A stretch of 64,000 nt of DNA from Dongia mobilis (GCF_004363235.1 NZ_SNYW01000007.1:170944-234943), one strand, 5' to 3'. Numbered from the stretch's first letter, positions 15,208 to 24,392 are shown. The notes: generated by a model from the sequence alone, not told the origin. Numbers and translations: made by a program.

Positions 15208-16011
15208 ATGGCGATGGTGGAGGCGGTCCAGAACTCAAGCCAGGATCAGAACCTGCTGGTGAACCGCACGCATCTGCCCTTCGAACTGGATGAGGGTGTT
15301 GCGGCGAGGGCTCGCATCGGCCTCGTCGTTCTGGCAACCGACCACACCCTTGAGCATGAGTTCAGGCAATTGTTGCGCCTGCCGGGGGTGGCCTTCTATG
15401 CCACCCGCATCGAGAATGCGGCCGAGATAAATCCCGTAACCCTTGCTGCCATGGAGCAGGGGTTGGCAGGGGCGGCGCGCGTCATCCTGCCGGGCATACC
15501 CCTCGACGTGGTGGCCTATGGCTGCACCTCGGCCTCGGTCGTGATCGGCGAGGAGAATGTTTTCGAGCGCATCCGCGAGGCGAGGCCCGGCGTCAAATGC
15601 ACGACGCCTATCACCGCGCTGCAGGCGGCGTTGCGGGCGCTCGGCGCCCGTCGCATCGCGCTGCTGACGCCCTATATCGACAGCGTCAACCGGCGCTTCA
15701 AGGATTACCTCGAGCCGCGTGGCGTCGCCGTGCCGGTGGTGGGTTCTTTCAACCACGAGGATGACAACGAGGTCGCGCGCATCTCGACCCGTTCCATTTA
15801 CGATGCCGCTCTCGAAATAGGTCGCCATCCGGCGGTAGACGCCGTCTTCGTCTCCTGCACCTCGCTGCGCGTGGCCGGCATCGCGGAGGCGCTGGAGCAG
15901 GAACTGGGCAAGCCGGTGACATCTTCCAACCACGCCATGGCCTGGCACTGCCTGCGTCTTGCCGGCATCAGCGAGCCGATCGAGGGTTGGGGCCGGTTGT
16001 TCCGGGTATAG
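15208..16011 (+). CDS. Asp/Glu racemase-superfamily protein (maleate isomerase / EutA-like)
   Basis: The 267-residue protein belongs to the two-cysteine racemase/isomerase superfamily. Cys106 is in VVAYGCTSAS and Cys217 in VFVSCTSLR, the paired active-site positions. The layout matches maleate cis-trans isomerase, arylmalonate decarboxylase and the ectoine-catabolism protein EutA. GGGGAGGTTGCC precedes the ATG at 15208. Its stop codon abuts the stop codon of the convergent D-amino-acid dehydrogenase gene. The substrate is not determinable from sequence alone. Confidence 0.8.
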   Translation: MAMVEAVQNSSQDQNLLVNRTHLPFELDEGVAARARIGLVVLATDHTLEHEFRQLLRLPGVAFYATRIENAAEINPVTLAAMEQGLAGAARVILPGIPLDVVAYGCTSASVVIGEENVFERIREARPGVKCTTPITALQAALRALGARRIALLTPYIDSVNRRFKDYLEPRGVAVPVVGSFNHEDDNEVARISTRSIYDAALEIGRHPAVDAVFVSCTSLRVAGIAEALEQELGKPVTSSNHAMAWHCLRLAGISEPIEGWGRLFRV

Positions 16012-17259
16012 TCATCGCCCATATCTGAACGGCGTGTCGTCGATCGCGGGCTTGCGGCCGGCCATGCGGTCTACCACGATCCGGGACGAACCGCAGGCCA
16101 TGGTCCAGCCCATATGCCCGTGGCCGACATTGAGCCAAAGATTAGCGATGGGCGATTCCCCCATGATCGGCGGTCCGTCGGGGGTCATCGGCCGCAGGCA
16201 GGCCCAGTAATCCGGCCGGTCGTAGAGGGCGGCCTCCGGGAACATCTCGCGCGCGACGCGCAGCATATGGGCGAAGTGGCCCGGCTGGAACTCGGTGTCA
16301 TAGCCGGCAAAATCGGCGGTCGCGGTTAGGCGCAGGCGATCGCCAAGGCGCGAGAAGGCGACCAGATGGTCTTCATGCACGCCGCCGATAGTCGGCGCCT
16401 GGGCAGGATCAGCGACCGGCAGTGTCACCGAATAGCCCTTTACCGGGAAGATCGGCAGGCTGAGACCGATCTTGCGCGCCAGCAGTGGCGCATAGGAGCC
16501 CAGCGCCAGCACGAACGCATCGCCGGTAATGCTGGCCTTGTCGGTTGCGATCCTGGTGACGCGCCTGCCGGTGACGTCGATTTCCTGGATGGTTTCGCCG
16601 AAGCGGAAGGCAACACCCATCTCCTGGCAGCGCGTGGCGAGGCCCATGGTGAATTTGCGCGCGTCGCCAGATTCGTCGTCGCGCGTATGGACTGCCCCCA
16701 CCAGTTTGTCGCGGGCCCTGGCGAAGGCGGGCTCCAGCGCGATCAACTGGTCGACGTCAAGCACTTCGCTAACGACGCCTTGGTCGGCCAGGAAGCGCAT
16801 GTTCTCCCGACCCTCTCGGAAATGGGCGGCATCGCTGTAGAGATAGAGTGCCCCCTTGGCGATACGGTCCCATTGCAGGTTCTCGGTCAAGCCGATGCGG
16901 TTGGTCTCGTCCTTGGAATAGACGCACAGCTTCATCTTGGCCAGGGTCGCCGCCCGGTTGCGGGCCTGGGTGCAGTTCCGCAGGAACTGCAGGCTCCACA
17001 GCCACATGCGCGGGTCGAGTTTCAGCCGGTAGCGCAGCGAGGTATCGTTGCGCCAGAGCGACTTCAGCAGGATGAACGGCGCCCGGGGGCTGGCCCAGGA
17101 CGAGGCATGCCCCGGCGTCACCAGCCCTGCATTGGCGAACGAGGTTTCCCGCGCCGGTTCCGGGCGGCGGTCGATCACCGTCACCTCATGACCTTCCTTG
17201 GCCAGGTAATAGGCGCTGGTGACGCCCAGCAGCCCCGCGCCCAGAACGACAATCTTCAT
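16012..17259 (-). CDS. dadA: D-amino-acid dehydrogenase (DadA family)
   Basis: The 415-residue FAD flavoprotein has the dinucleotide-binding motif GAGLLGVTSAYYLAKEGH at residues 7-24. It also has the family's SFANAGLVTPGH segment, the RPMTPDGPPIMG motif and a C-terminal NVGHGHMGWTMACGSS that contacts FAD. DadA oxidises D-amino acids to 2-oxoacids, feeding the respiratory chain at the inner face of the membrane. The ATG at 17259 begins the Rossmann strand. It faces a racemase-superfamily gene tail to tail, and no alr gene is adjacent. Confidence 0.9.
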   Translation of the reverse strand: MKIVVLGAGLLGVTSAYYLAKEGHEVTVIDRRPEPARETSFANAGLVTPGHASSWASPRAPFILLKSLWRNDTSLRYRLKLDPRMWLWSLQFLRNCTQARNRAATLAKMKLCVYSKDETNRIGLTENLQWDRIAKGALYLYSDAAHFREGRENMRFLADQGVVSEVLDVDQLIALEPAFARARDKLVGAVHTRDDESGDARKFTMGLATRCQEMGVAFRFGETIQEIDVTGRRVTRIATDKASITGDAFVLALGSYAPLLARKIGLSLPIFPVKGYSVTLPVADPAQAPTIGGVHEDHLVAFSRLGDRLRLTATADFAGYDTEFQPGHFAHMLRVAREMFPEAALYDRPDYWACLRPMTPDGPPIMGESPIANLWLNVGHGHMGWTMACGSSRIVVDRMAGRKPAIDDTPFRYGR

Positions 17260-17400
17260 GCCAGCCCTGCCTCGATCCTGTCCGGTTTCATGATTTTTGT
17301 GTGCAATCGGCCGCAACATTGCCATAAATCGGACCTAGACGATAAGTCCCTAGAAACTCACGACGGCAACAGGCGAGTTGGAAAGGCAGGATATTCCGGC

Positions 17401-17862
17401 ATGACTGGATCGATCACCCGCATGGCTGTCATGGCGGCCGTTCTTGGCATCGCTGCCGTTCCGGCCATGGCACAGTCCAAAGGCGCCCTCACCGTGGAGG
17501 AGATCCGGGGCTGCATCTGCATGGACCTGGAACTGGCCGCCAAACGGACCGAGATCGAGACGCGCCGCGCCATGCTGGACGAGCGCGGTGCGCAGCTGGC
17601 CGCCCTTTCCGCCCAGATCGTCGAGAGGCGCCGCACGCTCGACCCACAGGATTTGACGGGGCAGGAGATACTGAAGGGGTTGATCAACCAGGAAAACGCG
17701 TTGCGCGATCTCATCCAGAGCGATACGCGTCCGGCCCTCAATCAGGCGGTATCCGAATACAACGCACTCGCCGCTCTCTACACCACCGAATGTGCCAACC
17801 GCCCGCGCTACAAGGTCGATGTCGACCAGGCCAACAAGGATCTGGTCTGCCCGCTTCCGTAA
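17401..17862 (+). CDS. Hypothetical exported coiled-coil protein
   Basis: The 153-residue protein has a signal peptide (MAVMAAVLGIAAVPAMAQ) and then a helical, charged domain. Glu/Arg/Leu heptads run over residues 45-110, suggesting a coiled coil. Four cysteines are present: a CIC pair near residue 38 and single Cys near 137 and 150, which could form periplasmic disulfides. I do not recognise a family. It is a single gene, convergent with the downstream glycosyltransferase gene. Confidence 0.65.
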   Translation: MTGSITRMAVMAAVLGIAAVPAMAQSKGALTVEEIRGCICMDLELAAKRTEIETRRAMLDERGAQLAALSAQIVERRRTLDPQDLTGQEILKGLINQENALRDLIQSDTRPALNQAVSEYNALAALYTTECANRPRYKVDVDQANKDLVCPLP

Positions 17863-17871
17863 GGCCGGCTG

Positions 17872-18843
17872 CTACTGCGCGTCCGGCCGCCGTTCCTTGC
17901 GCCGGTCGGCAAGCGGTCCGGGGTTGCGCAGATAGAACAGGTGGCGCAACTCCCGCCGCCCGCGCGTCACATTGTCGAGGATGAAGCCGCTGGCCAGCGA
18001 AAGTGCGGCGATCAGCATCAGCCCGGTGGCAAGGATGGCGGTCGGCACCCGCGGCACCAGCCCGGATTCGATGAACTCGATCAGCAGCGGGATGCCAAGC
18101 AGGATCGATGTGCCGGCGAGAACACCCGCCACGATCGAGAAGAAGCGCAGCGGCATCTCGAAACGCAGCAATTGCTGGATTGTCATCAGGATGCGCCAGC
18201 CATCGCGATAGGTGTTCAGCTTGGACAGCGAGCCTTCGCGCCGGCTGCCATAGGGCGTCTCGACCTCGCCGCAGGGCATCACCAGCTGCAGCGCATGGAC
18301 GGTGAGTTCGGTCTCGATCTCGAAACCGCCGGAAGTAGCCGGAAAGCTCTTCGCGAAGCGGCGCGAGAAGATGCGGTAGCCGGATAAGATGTCGGTAAAG
18401 GCCTGGCCGAAGATGAGGGCCACCATGCCGGTCAGCATGGCATTGCCAAACCGGTGGCCGGGCCGGTACGCGGTCTTCTCGTCGCTCACCCGCGTTCCCA
18501 CCACCATGTCGAGCTGTTCGGCGATCAGCTTGTCGATCATGCGAGGCGCACTTTTCGGGTCGTAGGTGTCATCGCCGTCGACCAGAACATAGATATCGGC
18601 CTCGACATCGGCGAACATGCGCCGTACCACATGGCCTTTTCCCTGCGCGCTGACCCGGTGAACGAAGGCACCCGCCTCTTGCGCCACGGCAATGGTGCGG
18701 TCCTTCGAATTGTTGTCGAAGACATGGATCGCGGCACCCGGCAGGGCGGCGCGGAATCCGGCCACGACATGGCTGATCGCCACTTCCTCATTGTAGCAGG
18801 GGATGATTACGGCGATCGATATCGCGGCCGCTGCGTCGGTCAT
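17872..18843 (-). CDS. GT2 glycosyltransferase, polyprenol-phosphate sugar transferase-like
   Basis: The 323-residue protein has an N-terminal GT-A domain (VIIPCYNEE at residues 12-20, DNNSKDRT, and the VDGDDTYD metal-binding motif) and two C-terminal transmembrane helices near residues 232-258 and 270-295. This is the layout of DPM1/ArnC-like enzymes that load a sugar onto undecaprenyl or dolichyl phosphate at the cytoplasmic face. Its ATG overlaps the stop of the upstream TetR gene by four bases (ATGA), so the regulator and enzyme form one operon. Confidence 0.88.
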   Translation of the reverse strand: MTDAAAAISIAVIIPCYNEEVAISHVVAGFRAALPGAAIHVFDNNSKDRTIAVAQEAGAFVHRVSAQGKGHVVRRMFADVEADIYVLVDGDDTYDPKSAPRMIDKLIAEQLDMVVGTRVSDEKTAYRPGHRFGNAMLTGMVALIFGQAFTDILSGYRIFSRRFAKSFPATSGGFEIETELTVHALQLVMPCGEVETPYGSRREGSLSKLNTYRDGWRILMTIQQLLRFEMPLRFFSIVAGVLAGTSILLGIPLLIEFIESGLVPRVPTAILATGLMLIAALSLASGFILDNVTRGRRELRHLFYLRNPGPLADRRKERRPDAQ

Positions 18844-19412
18844 GTTTTCGCTCCGGAAATCTTGAGGCAGGCAGCGACGGTCTCGTTCTCGATACGCTGC
18901 ATGCCGGGCGGGACCAGGCCATAGACCATGAAGGTTGCCGGCTGCAGCACCAGTCCAAGGATCTGTGCCGTGGCAAGGTCGACGTCGCTGCAGGCGATCT
19001 CGTCCTTTCTGGCTGCTTCCGCAATAAGACCGCGCAGGGCCTGGACCGGTGATTGCGACTTTGCCTTCAGCTTGGGCAGTTCCTGGTGCTGGGTCAACAG
19101 CAGGAAGCGGAACATCAATGGCTCTTCGTCAAAGAAACGGCAGAAGCGGGCGATCATTGCCGTGAGGCGGTGGCGGAAATCCGGTTCACTCTTGATGATT
19201 GCCTGCAGATCCCTGGCCAGCGCCGCGTAGTTCTCGGAAAACAGCTTCCAGGCAAGGTCTTCCTTTGAGGCGTAATGGCGATAGAGCCCGCCTTCGGCAA
19301 TCTCGGCCCGGGCGGCGATGTCGCGGACCGATGTGCCGATGACGCCCTTGGCCACGAACAATTCCAGTGCGGCCCTGCGAATGCGGTCGCGTGTCGCCAA
19401 TCCGCGCGCCAT
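18840..19412 (-). CDS. TetR-family transcriptional regulator
   Basis: The 190-residue protein has a TetR N-terminal DNA-binding domain (TRDRIRRAALELFVAKGV, then TSVRDIAARAEIAEGGLYRHYASKEDL) over residues 6-52, and a helical ligand-binding C-terminal domain. I chose the ATG at 19412 because GAGGGGAAAAA precedes it; a TTG 24 bases upstream is open but overlaps a palindrome. A perfect inverted repeat lies just upstream and is the probable autoregulatory operator. It is translationally coupled to the GT2 gene, an unusual target for a TetR protein. Confidence 0.88.
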   Translation of the reverse strand: MARGLATRDRIRRAALELFVAKGVIGTSVRDIAARAEIAEGGLYRHYASKEDLAWKLFSENYAALARDLQAIIKSEPDFRHRLTAMIARFCRFFDEEPLMFRFLLLTQHQELPKLKAKSQSPVQALRGLIAEAARKDEIACSDVDLATAQILGLVLQPATFMVYGLVPPGMQRIENETVAACLKISGAKT

Positions 19413-19428
19413 TTTTTCCCCTCGCCCC

Positions 19429-19444
19429 GTGAACAATCGTTCAC
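19429..19444. promoter_or_regulatory. Palindromic operator upstream of the TetR-GT2 operon
   Basis: GTGAACAATCGTTCAC has perfect 6-bp arms around a 4-base centre, a common TetR operator form. It ends 17 bases before the TetR start codon, placing it over the likely promoter or leader. Confidence 0.65.
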
Positions 19445-19679
19445 ATCATGCCCGATCGGGAATTCGGTGCCAAGCGTCAGCATGCCAGACCTTCATATTG
19501 CGCTGCAATGCATGCCTTTGGCCTTGCCAGCCCCGCCCTGCCTTGAAAGACTTGGGCGACCGGCCCAGCAAAGAAGACCGGACCTCTTGAGCCAAATGTC
19601 CCAGGTGAACGCCGATTGCCGCGTTCGTGCGGCGGCAACGGCAAACAGTCGCGCCCCGCGACGGGAAAGGGAGGTCGAC

Positions 19680-21761
19680 ATGGCTAATCCAGCCAACGGA
19701 GCCCAACAGAACGGCAGAGTATCCGGCGCGCCACGTTGCGCGGCGCTGGTCGGACCCTATTTGAGCGGCAAGACCACGCTGATGGAGAGCCTGCTCTACG
19801 CCACCGGCGCCATCCCCAGAAAGGGCAATGCTAAGGATGGCAGCATGGTCTCGGATTCGGCGCCAGAGGCCAAGGCGCGGCGGATGTCGGTCGAAGTCAC
19901 GGCTGCCGCGACGGAATATCTTGGCGAGAAATGGTGCTTCCTGGATTGTCCCGGCTCGGTCGAACTGGCGCAGGAGACCCGCAATGCACTGCTGGCGGCA
20001 GACGTTGCCATCGTCGTGGCCGAACCGCTGGTCGACAAGGCGCTGATGCTGGCGCCGATCTTCAAATTCCTCGACGACCACCAGATCCCGCATATTCTCT
20101 TCATCAACAAGATGGACGTGGCGAGCCACCGCGTGCGCGAGATGCTGGACGCGCTGCAGGCGGTGTCCAGCCGCCCCCTGGTGCTGCGCCAGGTGCCGAT
20201 CCGCGAGAGCGGCAAGCAGGGCGACGAGGTGACCGGCTATGTCGACCTGGTGAGCGAACGCGCCTACAAGTACCACCCCGGCCAGGAATCCGACCTCGTC
20301 AAGATGCCGGAGGAGATGCTGCCGCGCGAGCAGGAGGCCCGCAACAAGCTGCTCGAAACCCTGGCCGATTTCGACGATCACCTCATGGAGGAAATCCTCA
20401 GCGACGCGATTCCGCCGAAGGAGGAAGTCTATCAGCAGCTGGCCAAGGACCTCGCCGCCGATCTCATCGTGCCGGTGCTGCTTGGCGAAGCGGAGCGCGA
20501 CGGCGGCGTGCGGCGGCTCCTCAAGGCGCTGCGGCACGAAGTGCCGGGACCGGAAGCATTGGCTGCGCGGCTCGGCATATCTCCCCACGACGCGGCAACG
20601 CTGGTCTTCAAGACCTACCACCAGCCCCATGCCGGCAAGCTCTCGCTTGCCCGCATTCTGGGTGGACGGGTGCAGGAGGGTGCCGTGCTGAACGGCATCC
20701 GCGTCGCCGGGGTACTCAAGCCGAAGGGCAATGGCTTCGACAAGGTCCCGCAGGCGGAAATCGGCGAGGTGGTGGCGCTGGCGCGTATGGAGGAGGCGAA
20801 GACCGGCGATCTGCTGACCGCTTCCGGCCGCGGTGCCGGCGATTTCGCCTGGCCGAAGCCGCTGGAGCCGCTCTTTTCACTGGCCATCGATGCCGAGAAC
20901 CGGGCCGACGAGGTTAAACTCACAGCCGCCCTGGCCAAACTTTGCGAGGAGGATCCCTCGCTCAGATTTACCAACGATGCCGATACGCATGAATTGCTCC
21001 TTGCCGGCCAGGGCGAGATTCACCTTGCCATCGCGTTCGACCGGCTAAAAGGCCGCTTCGGCCTGCCGATGAAGCATCGCCGACCGCAGATCGCCTATAA
21101 GGAGACGATCCGCCAGGGCACCAAGCAGCATTCCCGCTTCAAGCGCCAATCGGGCGGCCACGGGCAGTTCGCCGATATCCATATCGAGATCTGGCCGCTG
21201 GCCCGCGGTACTGGTTTCGAATTCCATGACCGTGTGGTGGGTGGTGCCGTGCCGCGCCAGTTCATCGGTTCGGTCGAGGAGGGGGCGCGGGAGGCCCTGC
21301 AGCGGGGGCCCCTGGGCTTTACCGTGGTCGATGTCGCCGTGGCCCTGTTCGATGGCCAGTATCATTCGGTCGATTCGTCCGACATGGCCTTCAAGACGGT
21401 GGCGCGCCAGGCCATGCAGGAGGCGCTGCCGCAATGCAATCCAGTCCTGCTGGAGCCAATTTTCGCGGTCGAGGTCTCGGCGCCGGCCGAGTTCACGGCC
21501 AGGGTCCACAATCTGGTAACAGGGCGCCGCGGCCAGATCCTCAATTTCCAGGCCAAGGAGGATTGGTCAGGCTGGGAGGTGGTCGAGGCTCTGGTGCCGC
21601 AATCCGAGCTTCACGACATGATCATCGAGTTGCGCTCGTTGACGCTGGGCATCGGTAATTTCGCCTGCCGATTCGACCACCTGCAGGAACTGTCCGGCCG
21701 CCTCGCCGACAAGGTGGTTAGCGAGCGCCAGGCGGCCATGCCGCAGCGTGGGGCGGCCTAG
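19680..21761 (+). CDS. Elongation factor G-like GTPase (EF-G2/FusA2-like paralogue)
   Basis: The 693-residue protein keeps the five-domain EF-G layout: G domain with P-loop GPYLSGKTT (residues 21-29) and NKMD, domain II, and domains III-V with SGGHGQFADIHIE. The G3 motif reads DCPGSVE instead of DTPGHVD, so the catalytic His of translational GTPases is Ser. The switch I RGIT motif is replaced by RRMSV. Such changes are known in EF-G paralogues such as actinobacterial FusA2 and suggest a slow or altered GTPase. It is not next to rpsL/rpsG/tuf, unlike housekeeping fusA. GGGAAAGGGAGG precedes the ATG. Confidence 0.85.
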   Translation: MANPANGAQQNGRVSGAPRCAALVGPYLSGKTTLMESLLYATGAIPRKGNAKDGSMVSDSAPEAKARRMSVEVTAAATEYLGEKWCFLDCPGSVELAQETRNALLAADVAIVVAEPLVDKALMLAPIFKFLDDHQIPHILFINKMDVASHRVREMLDALQAVSSRPLVLRQVPIRESGKQGDEVTGYVDLVSERAYKYHPGQESDLVKMPEEMLPREQEARNKLLETLADFDDHLMEEILSDAIPPKEEVYQQLAKDLAADLIVPVLLGEAERDGGVRRLLKALRHEVPGPEALAARLGISPHDAATLVFKTYHQPHAGKLSLARILGGRVQEGAVLNGIRVAGVLKPKGNGFDKVPQAEIGEVVALARMEEAKTGDLLTASGRGAGDFAWPKPLEPLFSLAIDAENRADEVKLTAALAKLCEEDPSLRFTNDADTHELLLAGQGEIHLAIAFDRLKGRFGLPMKHRRPQIAYKETIRQGTKQHSRFKRQSGGHGQFADIHIEIWPLARGTGFEFHDRVVGGAVPRQFIGSVEEGAREALQRGPLGFTVVDVAVALFDGQYHSVDSSDMAFKTVARQAMQEALPQCNPVLLEPIFAVEVSAPAEFTARVHNLVTGRRGQILNFQAKEDWSGWEVVEALVPQSELHDMIIELRSLTLGIGNFACRFDHLQELSGRLADKVVSERQAAMPQRGAA

Positions 21762-21784
21762 CGAATCGGCGCTAGGTTTTCTTC
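21757..21784 (+). terminator. Rho-independent terminator of the EF-G-like gene
   Basis: CCTAGCG and CGCTAGG form a perfect 7-bp stem with a 6-base loop, followed by TTTTCTTC. The stem contains the stop codon of the EF-G-like gene and the 3' end of the convergent PAS gene. Confidence 0.7.
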
Positions 21785-22278
21785 GCCGGATCCTCGAACG
21801 GCACCCATTCATCGGCCTTGGGTGCCGTTCCGATATCCTCGATCGCCAGGGCCTGGGCGACGATACCGTTGACGGTGAGCGGAAAGACGCCGAAGCCGAC
21901 CGATACCATGAACCCGGTCCGCGTCGGCCAGTGATAGGTTGCGATGGCGGGTTGCCCGGTTCTCCACGCCGTTTCGTAGGTGTCGAGCAGGATGCGATTG
22001 GCACCGAACTTGTCGTCGACCAGGAATTCGTCGATATAGCGGCCGGTAATGTTGAAGCCGTTCCACTCGTCCGCCTTGGTCCCGGTCAGTCGGTAGCGCA
22101 CGCGGAAGGGCCTGGTCTCGAACTCGACGACGTATATGTGGGGCAGCAGGCGCGGCACTGCCATCGGGTCGAACTGCGCGCGGGTCGGCGCCGACCCGCC
22201 GCCCAGCGCCTGCCAATGTGCCAGCAAGGCCGCGATGTTTGGGCCGGGTTTCGCGGAATCCGTCATCGGCGCCAGCAT
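21772..22278 (-). CDS. PAS-domain protein (PAS_5 family)
   Basis: The 168-residue protein is a single PAS-like domain of the type common in alphaproteobacteria: HWQALGGGSAPTRAQFDPMAVPRLLPHIYVVEF, with the LLPHIYVVEF strand, then FRVRYRLTGTKADEWNGFNITGRYIDEF. These stand-alone domains have no output module, and their ligand and partner are unknown. There are two candidate starts (22278 and 22266); the first is preceded by a GAGG. It is convergent with the EF-G-like gene, and the stop codons lie within one terminator hairpin. Confidence 0.8.
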   Translation of the reverse strand: MLAPMTDSAKPGPNIAALLAHWQALGGGSAPTRAQFDPMAVPRLLPHIYVVEFETRPFRVRYRLTGTKADEWNGFNITGRYIDEFLVDDKFGANRILLDTYETAWRTGQPAIATYHWPTRTGFMVSVGFGVFPLTVNGIVAQALAIEDIGTAPKADEWVPFEDPAKKT

Positions 22279-22308
22279 GCCTCAGCCGCATGCTTCCGGC
22301 AAGCTGGG

Positions 22309-23400
22309 CTAGGATCGGGCCCGCAGCAGGTTGTCGCGCAGGCGCTGGGCCTCGGCGGCGAGGGCGCGCGTCAGATCGGCGGCCCCGAGATTGCGCCCCT
22401 TCGCCAGCGCCGCCGCCTGGCCGGACCAGAGTGAGCCGAAATCGGCTGCCGCCGCCTTCTTCAGTGGCGCCAATGCGGCACCCGCCGTGGGGAAGGCCGG
22501 GGCTGCGCGCGTGATCGGCCCTACCTCGCGCATCACCCGGTTGACGAGGCCGCGCGCCGGCCGGCCGGTGAATACGTTTGTGAGGGCGGTACCATCATCC
22601 TGGGCCTTGCCCAAGGCAGCACGATGCGCCGCGCTGATCCGCGCTTCCGGCGTGAAGAGATAGGCAGTGCCGATCTGCACGGCGCTGGCCCCCAGGGCCA
22701 GCGCTGCAACGATGCCGCGCGCATCTGCAATGCCGCCGGCAGCGATCACGGGCACCTTGACGGCATCCACCACCTGCGGGACGAGAGCAAAGGTTCCGGG
22801 CTGGCTTGCCGCATCGCGCAGCACGTCGTCGCTCAGGAAAATGCCGCGATGGCCGCCGGCCTCGGCTCCTTGCGCGATGATGGCGTCGCAACCCTGATCC
22901 TCCAGCCGGCGTGCTTCGGCTACGGTAGTGGCGGAGGAGATGATCCTGGCGCCGGTGGCGCGCACGCGGTCGAGCAGTGGTTGCCCGGGCAGGCCGAAAT
23001 GGAAGCTGACCACAGCGGGCCTGAATTCCTCGACCAGGCGGCAGAGCGCGTCATTGAACGGCGCGCGATCGTCCGGTGCGTTGGGCTTGTCGGGATCGAG
23101 GCCAAGCTCGCGGTAATAGGGTGCCAGCGTCTTGCGCCAGCCGGCCTCGCGCACTGGATCGGGCCTTGGCTCCCGATGGCAGAAGAAATTGACGTTGAAG
23201 GGCCGGCCCGTCTGCTGGCGGATGATCTGCAATTCGCTCCGCGCCTCCTCCGGCGACAGGGTCGCCGTGGGCAGCGAACCAAGGCCGCCGGCCTCCGATA
23301 CCGCAATGGCGATATCGGCAAAGCAGGGCCCCGCCATTGGCGCCTGGATGATCGGCAACTCGATGCCGAAGAGGTCGAGAATGCGTCGGTCTGCCCACAT
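22309..23400 (-). CDS. Nitronate monooxygenase (NPD/2-nitropropane dioxygenase family)
   Basis: This 363-residue FMN-dependent TIM barrel carries the family signatures IIQAPMAGPCFAD near the start, QGAEAGGHRG (phosphate and flavin contact, with the catalytic His in GGH), PVIAAGGIADARG, and ALGASAVQIGTAYL. It oxidises alkyl nitronates such as propionate-3-nitronate without metals. Length is normal. It is the downstream neighbour of an NmrA-like gene on the same strand, with an 80-base gap, so co-transcription is possible. Confidence 0.92.
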   Translation of the reverse strand: MWADRRILDLFGIELPIIQAPMAGPCFADIAIAVSEAGGLGSLPTATLSPEEARSELQIIRQQTGRPFNVNFFCHREPRPDPVREAGWRKTLAPYYRELGLDPDKPNAPDDRAPFNDALCRLVEEFRPAVVSFHFGLPGQPLLDRVRATGARIISSATTVAEARRLEDQGCDAIIAQGAEAGGHRGIFLSDDVLRDAASQPGTFALVPQVVDAVKVPVIAAGGIADARGIVAALALGASAVQIGTAYLFTPEARISAAHRAALGKAQDDGTALTNVFTGRPARGLVNRVMREVGPITRAAPAFPTAGAALAPLKKAAAADFGSLWSGQAAALAKGRNLGAADLTRALAAEAQRLRDNLLRARS

Positions 23401-23480
23401 GTTGCGTCACTCCTGCCTGGCCATCTGCTGCGGAGAGGCTAGGCGGTCGAGCTGCGGCAGGCTAGCGCGCCGATCTCGGG

Positions 23481-24368
23481 TCAGATCTGCGCCCCCTGCA
23501 GGGCCGGGGATGCGCGTCGCTCCTCCTCCAGTGTCCATGCACCTTGTGCAGCAGCCTTGCGGGCGTAGTCGGCAAAGTCCCGGGGCTGCCGACCGAGGGC
23601 CTGCTGCACACCCTGGGTTGGCGCAGCGTTGCGGCCGTCCAGCACGGTGGTGAAGAGGTAGCGCACCAATGCCACCATCTCTGCCGGCAGGCCTGCTTCC
23701 GCAAGCGATTTGGCAAAGGCATCGACCGGCACTTCCCGATAGCGTAGGTCGCGCCCGCTCGCGGTCGCAATCTCGGCCACGGCCTCGGCGAAGGTGAGGG
23801 CGCGCGGGCCCGAGAGTTCATAGATCCTGCCCCAATGGCCGATCCCGAGAAGCGCTGCCGCGGCAACCTCGGCAATGTCCTCTGCATCGATGAAGGGTTC
23901 CGGCACAGCGCCTGCGGGCAGCAGCAATTCGCCCGCGCGCAGCCCTTCGGCCACGAAGGTCTCGCTGAAATTCTGCATGAACCAGTTGGCACGCAGGATG
24001 GTCCAGTGTGCACCGCTCGCCTGCACGATCGCCTCGCATGTCTGCGCCTCGGGCTCGCCGCGCCCCGACAGCAGGACGATGTGGCGGATGCCTGCCCCCA
24101 CGGCAGCGCCCATGAAGGCGGCGATCGCCTGGTCCGCGCCGGGGAGGGCAAGATCTGGCGAATAGGTGACATAGGCGGATTGGGCACCGGCCAGCGCCAT
24201 CTTGCGAAAGAAGGCCGGCCAGCCCGCCCTTTCCTGCCAGTCGAAGGGGAGGTCGCCGCGGCGCGACGTGGCGAGAATCGGGTGGCCAAGGGCCGTCAGC
24301 CTCTCGGTTACCCGGCGGCCGGTCTTGCCGGTGCCGCCAACGATCAGGATCGGGCGCTGGGTCTGCAT
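23481..24368 (-). CDS. NAD(P)-binding NmrA-like/atypical SDR protein
   Basis: The 295-residue protein has the N-terminal nucleotide motif ILIVGGTGKTGRRV (residues 7-20) and no canonical YxxxK catalytic pair, as in NmrA-like and HSCARG-like redox sensors or atypical reductases. ILRANWFMQNFSE is typical of the group. GGAGGAAGCG precedes the ATG at 24368 and defines the start among three in-frame Met codons. It is divergent from a TetR gene, a common arrangement in which the reductase is the repressor's target. Confidence 0.85.
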   Translation of the reverse strand: MQTQRPILIVGGTGKTGRRVTERLTALGHPILATSRRGDLPFDWQERAGWPAFFRKMALAGAQSAYVTYSPDLALPGADQAIAAFMGAAVGAGIRHIVLLSGRGEPEAQTCEAIVQASGAHWTILRANWFMQNFSETFVAEGLRAGELLLPAGAVPEPFIDAEDIAEVAAAALLGIGHWGRIYELSGPRALTFAEAVAEIATASGRDLRYREVPVDAFAKSLAEAGLPAEMVALVRYLFTTVLDGRNAAPTQGVQQALGRQPRDFADYARKAAAQGAWTLEEERRASPALQGAQI

Positions 24369-24392
24369 CGCTTCCTCCATTAACATGAGCAT

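Noticed and set aside
19680..21761. Housekeeping elongation factor G
   Set aside because: It lacks the catalytic His and RGIT motif and is not in the ribosomal str operon.
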